From: Acidobacteriota bacterium
GTDB lineage: Bacteria; Acidobacteriota; Terriglobia; 20CM-2-55-15
Reading direction: 5' to 3'
NCBI GenBank assembly: GCA_003222755.1
Contig: QHXA01000556.1
Span: 945-5,999, forward strand
DNA length: 5,055 nt
The notes under the pieces were generated by a model, which saw nothing but the letters and a program-made list of their open reading frames with translations, was not told the origin of the DNA and searched no databases. The position numbers were made by a program, and so were the translations under genes. Of the stretch, positions 1-5,055 are shown one piece after another. The stretch's first letter is position 1. Each line of letters begins with the position of its first letter.

Positions 1-403
1 GATCACCGATTCCGATGATCGCGCTGAACCCGTAATAAGCGAGACGCTGCAGATGATCGACGAGGTTCTCGTGTGTGAAGTATTCCTTTGCCATCGTGCC
101 GTCGAACTCGTGTTGGTATCCGATGTGGCCGTGCAGATCGACCTTTGCCGGCATCACCGTCTTGCCCGTCAGGTTGACGCGCTGTGCGCCCGCCGGTATG
201 GCGATTTCGCCGCGCCGGCCCACACGCGTGAACAGGTTGCCTTCGGCGACGAACGCGGAGTTCTCGATCGGCGCACGGCCGTCACCGGTAATGAGGCGGG
301 CGCCTTCAAAGACGGTGACACGTGATGTTCCGGCCTGCCCGTTTGTTTGGAAGGAACACGCGGCCAAGAAAAGGCATGCGGCGAGTACCAGTATGTTTTT
401 CAT
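1..403 (-). CDS. Amidohydrolase-family lipoprotein, N-terminal part (runs off left edge)
   Basis: Reading the minus strand from ATG at 403 gives 134 codons with no stop before the window edge. The protein starts MKNILVLAACLFLAACS: a short positive n-region, a hydrophobic core and a lipobox LAAC (residues 13-16). This predicts an exported lipoprotein cleaved before Cys16. The mature part begins with a beta-rich segment (VTVFEGARLITGDGR) typical of the N-terminal beta-sandwich of metal-dependent amidohydrolases. Then comes VMPAKVDLHGHIG with H91-x-H93, the first metal-binding His pair of the superfamily. The residues after it (ENLVDHLQRLAYYGFSA) match the helix that follows in imidazolonepropionase-like members. 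The rest of the metal site lies outside the window, so substrate and completeness are unknown. The gene is divergent from the cluster starting at 526. No Shine-Dalgarno sequence precedes the ATG; see the promoter at 416-444. I am confident of the superfamily, not of the reaction. Confidence 0.85.
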   Translation of the reverse strand, partial: MKNILVLAACLFLAACSFQTNGQAGTSRVTVFEGARLITGDGRAPIENSAFVAEGNLFTRVGRRGEIAIPAGAQRVNLTGKTVMPAKVDLHGHIGYQHEFDGTMAKEYFTHENLVDHLQRLAYYGFSAIIGIGD

Positions 404-415
404 AGATGTGCCGGC

Positions 416-444
416 ATCATACACCAAGGAATTGGCGTTGACGA
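416..444 (-). promoter_or_regulatory. Candidate sigma70-like promoter for the minus-strand amidohydrolase
   Basis: On the minus strand a TATGAT box (plus-strand positions 416-421, 5 of 6 to consensus) lies 17 bp from a TCGTCA box (439-444, 4 of 6). The -10 ends only 12 nt before the ATG at 403, so the predicted transcript would have about 6 nt of leader. This fits the lack of a visible ribosome binding site. It is pattern matching only, and promoter consensus in this lineage is not certain. Confidence 0.35.
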
Positions 445-460
445 AAACCGCTGCTATACT
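432..460 (+). promoter_or_regulatory. Candidate sigma70-like promoter for the 526-4731 gene cluster
   Basis: TTGGCG (432-437) and TATACT (455-460) are separated by exactly 17 bp. Both are close to the sigma70 consensus TTGACA/TATAAT. The expected start of transcription is near 467, giving a leader of about 59 nt before the ATG at 526. A second hexamer, TTGACG (438-443), is closer to the -35 consensus but would leave only 11 bp to the same -10, so I reject it as the partner. The -35 lies inside the spacer of the divergent minus-strand promoter candidate. Confidence 0.5.
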
Positions 461-513
461 CGCGCCACGCTGAGGTTTGGCCATATGTATCGAGAAGTAG
501 ATTGCTATTACTC

Positions 514-582
514 TAGGGGCGATCTATGACCGCCCGTATTTCGTCGATTCGGCGAAAAACGCGCGCTCATAGAGCGCCCCTA
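514..582 (+). repeat. Inverted repeat / hairpin over the start of the MBL fusion gene (REP-like pair)
   Basis: Positions 514-529 and 567-582 are inverted copies of a 16-mer with 15 of 16 positions paired; the only mismatch is A522 against G574. Beyond one C-C mismatch, pairing resumes at 510-512 with 584-586. Inside the 37-nt loop a second stem is possible: 535-543 with 553-561, 8 of 9 pairs. The Shine-Dalgarno sequence (515-519) and ATG (526-528) lie wholly in the left arm. Each arm can also fold by itself: 517-521 with 531-535, and 563-568 with 572-577 around a 3-nt loop. This resembles two REP-type palindromes in inverted orientation (a REPIN-like doublet). The right arm falls in codons for the n-region of the signal peptide. 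The pairing is seen directly; the REP and regulatory readings are inference. Confidence 0.7.
515..519 (+). promoter_or_regulatory. Ribosome binding site of the MBL fusion gene, inside a hairpin arm
   Basis: AGGGG lies 6 nt before the ATG at 526, a good Shine-Dalgarno match at normal spacing. An in-frame TAG at 514-516 rules out any earlier start, so this site fixes the gene start. All five bases pair with 577-581 in the predicted hairpin, so access by the ribosome may depend on melting that structure. Confidence 0.6.
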
Positions 583-2295
583 CAGTGGGCGGCGTGTGTG
601 TTACTGGTACTCTTGGGTACGCTTCCCGCATCGGCTCAAATGAGCTTCGCGGGCGAGTGGGCCGGTAGATACCACGAAGATCAGGGCGATCGTGTTCCAG
701 GCGACGTGCAAGGCGACTTCACCGGCGTTCCGTTAAACGATGCGGCCCGACGCTACGCCGAGACTTTCGACGTCACTCGTGTGACCCTTCTCGAGCATCA
801 ATGCCAACCGTACAACCTTCCGCATATTTATCGAGGCCCGCTGCAGTTCAGGATTTGGGATGAGAAGGACCCGGCGACGCAGGAAATTATCGCGTACAGA
901 CAATATCTGGGCACGTACCAGCAGTGGCGAACCATTTGGATGGACGGCCGTCCGCACCCGCCGGAGTATGCGCCGCACACGTTCATGGGCTTTTCAACTG
1001 GAGAATGGCACGGCGACATTCTGACCGTTACGACCACGCACATCAAAAAAGAGTTCTACCGCCGCAGCGGCATTCCCAGTAGCGATCTGACGACAGTGGT
1101 TGAACATTACATCCGTCACGGAAATCTCCTGTCGCACATCACGATGACTACCGATCCGGTGTATCTGACGGAGCCATACGTCACCAGTGAAGAGTTCGTA
1201 CTGATGGAACGCGGCAATCAAAACTGGCTGTACAACTGCGAATACGCGATGGAGATCCCCAAACCAAAAAACCAGGTGCCGCACTTCCTGCCCGGGAAGA
1301 ATCCATTCATTAAAGACTTCGCCAACAAGTTCGGACTTCCGTTCGATGCGGTTTTTGCGGGAGCAGACGCAACATACCCGGAGTTCATGACGAAAATTGA
1401 AGCCGGATCCTTCGCCGCGCCATCGCGCACGGCGCGGGATGCCGGTGCCCGGCCGCAACCACAACCGGCTGCACAGGGCGAAATCAAAATTTTTCACGTC
1501 CAAGGAAATGTATACATGCTGGTCGGAGCCGGCGCGAATGTGGCCGTGCAGATTGGCGATGAAGGTGTGGTTGTCGTGGATACCGGTGCCGCGCAGATGC
1601 GCGAAAAGGTGCTGGCGGCGATGCGGCAATTGTCCACCAAACCGATTCGGTGGATCATCAACACGCACGCCGATCCGGACCACACCGGCGGGAACGAGAC
1701 AATCTCTCAGGCAGGCACAACGGTGAACGGCAACCCCGCTGCAATCGTTGCCCACGAGAAAGTGCTTGCGCACATGTCGCAGTCCTCGCGGCCGTCCACG
1801 GAGTGGCCGTTGAATACATTCTTTGAAGATACGCGCGACTTCTACTTCAACGGTGAAGCGATCTTCCTGTATCACTTTCCATCCGGACATTCCGATGGTG
1901 ATGTTTTCGTCTACTTCCGGAGCTCCGACGTTTTGGTTGCCGGGGACCTTTTCGTAACGACGACGTATCCCGTCATCGACGCGAAAGCTGGTGGCGGCGT
2001 TGACGGTTTCATCGCCGGCTTGAACAAGATGCTCGATATCGCCGTCCCGAAATATTTGCAGGAGGGAGGCACATATGTCATTCCCGGTCACGGACGCGTC
2101 GGCGATGAAGCAGATATCCTGGAGTACCGCGACATGATCGTGATCATTCGCGATCGGATACAGGACATGATCAAGCGCGGAATGACGCTCGATCAAGTCA
2201 AGGCGGCCCAACCGACATTGGATTACGACACGCGGTACGGCGATCCCACAGCATTCGTCGAGGCTGTGTACCGGGATCTCGCTCAGAAACGATAG
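526..2295 (+). CDS. Exported protein: uncharacterised N-terminal domain fused to metallo-beta-lactamase-fold hydrolase
   Basis: 589 residues. Residues 1-38 form a signal peptide: a long basic n-region (RRKTRAHR), a hydrophobic core (AACVLLVLLG) and an ASAQ end, so the protein is exported. Residues 40 to about 290 are a domain I cannot name. It has VPLN (68-71), a QC pair (92-93), an EW/TTT segment near 160-171 and DPVYL (210-214), all mirrored in the next gene. A Pro/Ala/Arg-rich linker (about 296-317) leads to an MBL domain (about 319-589). Its motifs are VVVDTG (D352), HADPDHTGG (H381, D383, D385, H386), GHSDGD (H455), AGD (D474) and PGHG (H522). The usual second His of HxHxDH is Asp383, which may change the metal or the activity. 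The C-terminal stretch (RDRIQDMIKRG, then PTLDYDTRYG) is one I recall from exported MBL hydrolases of soil bacteria. MBL members cleave thioesters, lactams or other esters; the substrate here is unknown. The next gene follows after 4 nt. Confidence 0.9.
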   Translation: MTARISSIRRKTRAHRAPLQWAACVLLVLLGTLPASAQMSFAGEWAGRYHEDQGDRVPGDVQGDFTGVPLNDAARRYAETFDVTRVTLLEHQCQPYNLPHIYRGPLQFRIWDEKDPATQEIIAYRQYLGTYQQWRTIWMDGRPHPPEYAPHTFMGFSTGEWHGDILTVTTTHIKKEFYRRSGIPSSDLTTVVEHYIRHGNLLSHITMTTDPVYLTEPYVTSEEFVLMERGNQNWLYNCEYAMEIPKPKNQVPHFLPGKNPFIKDFANKFGLPFDAVFAGADATYPEFMTKIEAGSFAAPSRTARDAGARPQPQPAAQGEIKIFHVQGNVYMLVGAGANVAVQIGDEGVVVVDTGAAQMREKVLAAMRQLSTKPIRWIINTHADPDHTGGNETISQAGTTVNGNPAAIVAHEKVLAHMSQSSRPSTEWPLNTFFEDTRDFYFNGEAIFLYHFPSGHSDGDVFVYFRSSDVLVAGDLFVTTTYPVIDAKAGGGVDGFIAGLNKMLDIAVPKYLQEGGTYVIPGHGRVGDEADILEYRDMIVIIRDRIQDMIKRGMTLDQVKAAQPTLDYDTRYGDPTAFVEAVYRDLAQKR

Positions 2296-2299
2296 TGCC

Positions 2300-3160
2300 A
2301 TGATGAGACCGCATTTGTTATTTGCCGGTTTTGTGGGTGCCTTTGCGTGCTTGTGGTCTTCCGTCCCTACCCACGCGCAGGGGCGCGGGCAACGCGGCGG
2401 GCAGCCTGCGAAATCCATCGCCCCAATTGATCTCACGGGCTACTGGGTCTCCGTTGTTAGTGAAGATTGGCGGCATCGCATGATGACGCCGCGCAAAGGC
2501 GACTATGAAAGCGTGCCGCTCAATCCTGAAGGTGTCCGCGTCGCGAACACGTGGGACCTCACGAAAGACAATGAAGCCGGCCTTCAGTGTAAGCCGTTCG
2601 GCATCGGCGGCATCATGCGGCAACCGGGGCGGTTGCATATCACCTGGCAAGACGACAACACGCTGAAGATGGAATTCGACGCCGGCACACAGACTCGCCT
2701 GCTGTTTTTCGACAAGACGAAACAAGCTACTGGCGAAAGGACCTGGCAAGGCCACTCCATCGCAGAATGGGAAGGTCCAGCGACGGGGCAGCGCGGAGCG
2801 CCTCGCGGCAACTCGGGTCCCCGCGATCCCGGTGGCGGCGGCGCAGGACTGCGCGGCGGACCCGCCCCTCCAGGCTCCATCTTTGAAGGCGGCTCATTGA
2901 AAGTGGTGACTACAAATTTTCGCGAAGGCTACCTGCGCAAGAACGGTGTGCCCTACAGCGAGAACGCCACAATTACCGAATACATCCATCGCCTGCCGCC
3001 ACATCCTAGCGGCGACAACTGGATGGTCGTGATCACGGTCATCGAAGATCCGAAGTATCTGAACCAGCCCTTCTATACCAGCACACAATTCAAGCTGGAG
3101 CCGGATGGATCAAAATTCAAACCCGACCCATGCAAAACGGCGCCGCCGCCGGCGAAGTGA
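2300..3160 (+). CDS. Exported uncharacterised protein, paralogue of the N-terminal domain of the upstream MBL fusion
   Basis: 286 residues. Residues 1-27 are a signal peptide (MMRPHLLFAGFVGAF, ending THAQ). The mature protein parallels residues 40 to about 240 of the upstream fusion protein in the same order: VPLN (72-75), N-T-W-D (83-86), LQCKP (95-99), AEWEG (155-159), VVTTNFREGYLRKNGVPYS (202-220) and DPKYL with PFYTSTQFKLE (250-267). It has no MBL domain, and no catalytic signature is recognisable. A Gly/Pro/Arg-rich insert (about 161-193) interrupts the shared domain and looks like a disordered loop. Two cysteines (C97, C278) sit where the fusion protein has C93 and C238, so a periplasmic disulfide is plausible. 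No strong Shine-Dalgarno precedes the tandem ATGATG at 2300; with 4 nt after the previous stop, translational coupling is likely. Function unknown; a binding or accessory role for the MBL partner is only a guess. Confidence 0.85.
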   Translation: MMRPHLLFAGFVGAFACLWSSVPTHAQGRGQRGGQPAKSIAPIDLTGYWVSVVSEDWRHRMMTPRKGDYESVPLNPEGVRVANTWDLTKDNEAGLQCKPFGIGGIMRQPGRLHITWQDDNTLKMEFDAGTQTRLLFFDKTKQATGERTWQGHSIAEWEGPATGQRGAPRGNSGPRDPGGGGAGLRGGPAPPGSIFEGGSLKVVTTNFREGYLRKNGVPYSENATITEYIHRLPPHPSGDNWMVVITVIEDPKYLNQPFYTSTQFKLEPDGSKFKPDPCKTAPPPAK

Positions 3161-3165
3161 TACTC

Positions 3166-3540
3166 ATGGCAGACACGCTCACCGCACGCCGCCCGAGGGT
3201 TGCGATGCGATCTGTCATGGCAGTAGCTTTCATCCGTTCCCATCGAAGACATTTTTCAAAAGGCGCGTGTGGCGGATAACCAGCTCGATGCTATCGTCCA
3301 CAAATCGGTTGAACATCAGCCAACATTGATCAAGGACGGCATCAACCCACCCTATGTGAACAACAAAGGTGTGCCCGTCCTGAATACGTTCCTCGTATTC
3401 GCGGCTTCGATTACCGTCCCTTCCGGATTCACAACCGACAATCTTCCCGTGGGAATCACCTTCTTTGGGAGACCATACACCGAGCCAACCTTACTGAAAC
3501 TCGCCTACGCCTACGAGCAGGCGACAAGTCACCGGATTCA
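3166..3540 (+). pseudogene. Amidase-signature family gene remnant: leader plus C-terminal end only
   Basis: ATG at 3166, 5 nt after the previous stop and overlapping a weak GAAGTGA, opens a 37-codon frame. It contains MRSVMAVAFI, like the start of a signal peptide, and ends at TAA 3277-3279. In the next frame, open from about 3227, the translation is clearly the end of an amidase-signature (AS) protein: ADNQLDAIVHK, INPPYVNNKGVP, then ITVPSGFTTDNLPVGITFFG and LLKLAYAYEQATSHR, ending about 3535. AS enzymes are normally 450-550 residues with a Ser-cisSer-Lys triad in a Gly/Ser-rich core. That core is absent, so the product cannot be an active amidase. The simplest reading is an internal deletion joining leader to C-terminus near 3225-3245 with loss of frame. 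The ORF from GTG 3269 continues to 3649 only because it runs out of frame into the M20 gene. An assembly artefact is the main alternative. Confidence 0.75.
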
Positions 3541-3549
3541 AGCAAAGTT

Positions 3550-4731
3550 GTGGCGTGGCGCCGGGACATTCACGAGCATCCGGAGCTTGGCAATCGTGAG
3601 ACACGCACCGGGAAAATCGTTGCCGATCATCTGCGAAGCCTCGGCATAGAGGTGAAGACAGGCATTGCCCACACGGGAGTCGTTGGTGTTCTTCGCGGAG
3701 GCCGTCCGGGCAAGGTGGTGGCATTGCGCGCGGACATGGATGCATTGCCGGTGACCGAACAAGTGAATCTGCCGTTCGCATCGAAGGAGAAGGCGGTCTA
3801 CAACGGGCAGGAAGTCGGTGTGATGCATGCATGTGGGCATGATAACCACGTCGCAATTCTCATGGGTGTGGCCGAAGTTCTCGCCGGGATGAAGGGTCAG
3901 CTTGCGGGAACTGTCAAGTTCATCTTCCAGCCTGCAGAGGAAGGTGCGCCGTCAGGCGAGGAAGGCGGCGCCGAATTGATGATCAAAGAAGGCGCGTTTG
4001 AAAATCCTAAGCCAGATGCCGTATTCGGCCTGCACGTGATGAGCTCAGCCACGGTCGGACAAATCACATACCGGCCGGGCGGTGCGCTGGCGAGCGCGGA
4101 TTTGCTGCGCATCACCATCAAGGGAAAGCAAACGCACGGAGCCATACCCTGGGGCGGAGTGGATCCGATTGTCGTCGCATCGCAGGTCATTCTTGGAATT
4201 CAGACCATATCGAGCCGGCAGCTCGACATCACCAAAGCGCCCTCGATTATCACGATCGGCAGCATTCGCGGCGGCGTTCGCAACAACATCATTTCCGATG
4301 AAGTCCAAATGGAAGGAACGATCCGGGCATTCAGCCCCGAAACGCAGGACGAAATGCACCGGAGGATTCGTCTGACGGCGGAGTCCATAGCACAGAGCGC
4401 CGGCGCCACAGCGGCAGTGGAGATTGTGCGCCAGTTACCTGTTACGTTCAACAATCCTGGTCTCACCGACAAAATGCTGCCAACGTTGAAGCGGGTTGCG
4501 GGCGCGGAGAACGTGTCGTTACAGCCACCGGTCACCGCCGCGGAAGATTTTTCCTTCTTCGCGCAAAGGGCACCCGGTCTCTTCGTTTTTCTCGGATCGA
4601 ACAAGAAGGGCGTCGATCCTGCAACCGCGCCTGCCAATCATTCTCCCTTCTATGAAGTGGATGAAGGCGTACTACCGCTCGGTGTCCGGACGCTGGCCAA
4701 TCTTGCGGTGGATTATCTGTCGGAAAGATGA
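3550..4731 (+). CDS. M20D-type metallo-amidohydrolase (N-acyl amino acid / hippurate hydrolase-like), 5'-truncated
   Basis: The frame is open from 3313, but family similarity begins abruptly at KVVAWRRDIHEHPELGNRE (codons from 3544). The only usable start is GTG 3550, which in relatives is an internal Val. Counting from it, 393 residues carry the M20D metal site: HACGHDNH (C95, H97), PAEEG (E130, E131), GLHV (H162) and NHSPF (H364). The dimerisation-domain motif GKQTHGAIPWGG (H196) and the late AAEDF (330-334) are also present. The catalytic and lid domains are complete through the C-terminal LANLAVDYL helix. Such enzymes hydrolyse N-acyl or aminobenzoyl amino acids or short peptides using two metal ions. 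Relatives of this style usually have a signal peptide and about 30 further residues before VVAW; these are missing, and amidase sequence takes their place. No Shine-Dalgarno precedes GTG 3550. The fold could still be intact, but expression and export are doubtful, so it may be a recent pseudogene. Confidence 0.85.
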   Translation: MAWRRDIHEHPELGNRETRTGKIVADHLRSLGIEVKTGIAHTGVVGVLRGGRPGKVVALRADMDALPVTEQVNLPFASKEKAVYNGQEVGVMHACGHDNHVAILMGVAEVLAGMKGQLAGTVKFIFQPAEEGAPSGEEGGAELMIKEGAFENPKPDAVFGLHVMSSATVGQITYRPGGALASADLLRITIKGKQTHGAIPWGGVDPIVVASQVILGIQTISSRQLDITKAPSIITIGSIRGGVRNNIISDEVQMEGTIRAFSPETQDEMHRRIRLTAESIAQSAGATAAVEIVRQLPVTFNNPGLTDKMLPTLKRVAGAENVSLQPPVTAAEDFSFFAQRAPGLFVFLGSNKKGVDPATAPANHSPFYEVDEGVLPLGVRTLANLAVDYLSER

Positions 4732-4814
4732 CGGCCGCGATGATCGGAAGCCGAGTGGCTGATTACGAAAGCCGAAGTGTAGCGCTGAAGAAGGCGGATA
4801 GTAATTTCAAGTGA
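4728..4814 (+). CDS. Possible 28-codon ORF overlapping the M20 stop codon (doubtful)
   Basis: ATG at 4728 overlaps the M20 stop in an ATGA arrangement, as translationally coupled genes often do, and the frame runs 28 codons to TGA 4812-4814. The peptide (MTAAMIGSRVADYESRSVAL, then a short Lys-containing tail) is polar and lacks a membrane segment or known motif. No properly spaced Shine-Dalgarno is present. It may be chance, or the stub of a gene lost from this position. No function can be proposed. Confidence 0.15.
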   Translation: MTAAMIGSRVADYESRSVALKKADSNFK

Positions 4815-4830
4815 GTGGGCCGCCTATCCG
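4792..4830 (+). other. Weak hairpin downstream of the M20 gene, not a convincing terminator
   Basis: CGGATAG (4795-4801) pairs perfectly with CTATCCG (4824-4830) across a 22-nt loop. A competing stem pairs AGGCGG (4792-4797) with CCGCCT (4820-4825). No U-run follows either stem, so intrinsic termination is not supported. It is listed because it is the only secondary structure visible after the last clear gene of the cluster. Confidence 0.2.
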
Positions 4831-4832
4831 GC

Positions 4833-5055
4833 TCATATGTGCAGTAGCTCGTGCCGGGCGCGCGGATTCGCAGCGGTCTCCATTATGACTCTTACGTCGA
4901 ACCCGAGACCGGCGTTCTGCGCGAAGCTGCGAACTATCGAAAATGGCGATCCATTCGGCGCCCAAGACAAAACGCGACCCCGATTGAAGACATTCCGCTC
5001 GGTTCCGGCAGGGAGTATCGGAAAATTGCGCGCATCTGGTACTACCAAGAGTTTG
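4833..5055. other. Right-edge segment open on both strands; coding strand not decided
   Basis: On the plus strand, a frame after TAG 4845-4847 is open from GTG 4851 to the window end (68 codons, e.g. GLHYDSYVEPETGVLREAAN and REYRKIARIWYYQEF). On the minus strand, a frame is open from the window edge down to TGA 4833-4835 (73 codons, e.g. VVPDARNFPILPAGTERNVF). The two frames are in exact codon register, so codon-position statistics hardly separate them. By eye, third-position GC is similar for both. The plus reading is very rich in Arg and Tyr, and the minus in Asn, Arg and Pro. I recognise neither family. At most one is a real gene end or gene start. Confidence 0.25.

Noticed and set aside
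438..460. TTGACG (438-443) as the -35 for the TATACT box
   Set aside because: The spacer would be only 11 bp. TTGGCG at 432-437 gives the standard 17 bp.
53..473. Plus-strand open frames of 90 and 132 codons at the left edge
   Set aside because: They lie opposite the lipoprotein amidohydrolase, which has a signal peptide, lipobox and HxH motif. The plus frames show no motif.
598..600. GTG at 598 as a later start that would exclude the hairpin from the MBL fusion gene
   Set aside because: It would remove the basic n-region and leave an abnormally short signal peptide, and no Shine-Dalgarno lies upstream. ATG 526 has AGGGG at correct spacing.
994..2436. 480-codon open frame on the minus strand opposite the MBL fusion gene and the start of its paralogue
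   Set aside because: It crosses two well-supported plus-strand genes, has no recognisable domain, and its composition (His-, Arg-, Val- and Asp-rich) is that of an antisense shadow.
2318..2880. Minus-strand open frames of 145 and 98 codons
   Set aside because: Both are opposite the supported second paralogue and are rich in Pro, Arg and Ala, as expected for shadows of a GC-rich gene.
3491..3856. Minus-strand open frames of 121 and 103 codons over the amidase/M20 junction
   Set aside because: They are antisense to clear M20 coding sequence; the Cys/His/Pro-rich translations match no family.
4750..4761. AGCC-GAGT-GGCT mini hairpin after the M20 stop as a terminator
   Set aside because: The stem is only 4 bp and no T-run follows.

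Overview
The window looks like a piece of a moderately GC-rich Gram-negative chromosome whose genes code mainly for exported hydrolases. The combination of a lipoprotein amidohydrolase, a secreted metallo-beta-lactamase-fold (MBL) fusion protein, an uncharacterised secreted paralogue, amidase remnants and an M20 amidohydrolase is what I associate with Acidobacteriota. That assignment is inference from gene style, not from a marker gene.

Layout. Positions 1-403 (minus) hold the N-terminal part of a lipoprotein amidohydrolase that runs off the left edge. Positions 404-525 are a divergent intergenic region with two overlapping sigma70-like promoter candidates. A plus-strand gene cluster follows. 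The first gene (526-2295) encodes a 589-residue exported protein that joins an uncharacterised N-terminal domain to an MBL domain. The second (2300-3160) encodes an exported protein that is clearly a paralogue of that N-terminal domain alone. Next comes a collapsed amidase-signature gene (3166 to about 3540), of which only a leader-like start and the C-terminal end survive. It is joined directly, and out of frame, to an M20D-type amidohydrolase (to 4731) that has lost its own 5' end. The last 324 bases hold no gene I can identify: one tiny overlapping ORF, a weak hairpin, and an end segment that is open on both strands.

The most notable points are these. (1) A 16-bp near-perfect inverted repeat pairs the Shine-Dalgarno sequence and ATG of the MBL fusion gene with a segment inside its signal-peptide coding region; each arm resembles a small palindromic REP-like unit. 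(2) The MBL metal motif reads H-x-D-x-D-H, with Asp replacing the usual second His. (3) The uncharacterised domain occurs twice in a row, once fused to the MBL domain and once alone. (4) Two apparent deletions remove the catalytic core of an amidase gene and the leader of the M20 gene.

The tight spacing (4 nt, then 5 nt) suggests that 526 to 4731 is, or was, one transcription unit of periplasmic or extracellular hydrolases, probably for scavenging amides or peptides. The substrates cannot be read from the sequence.
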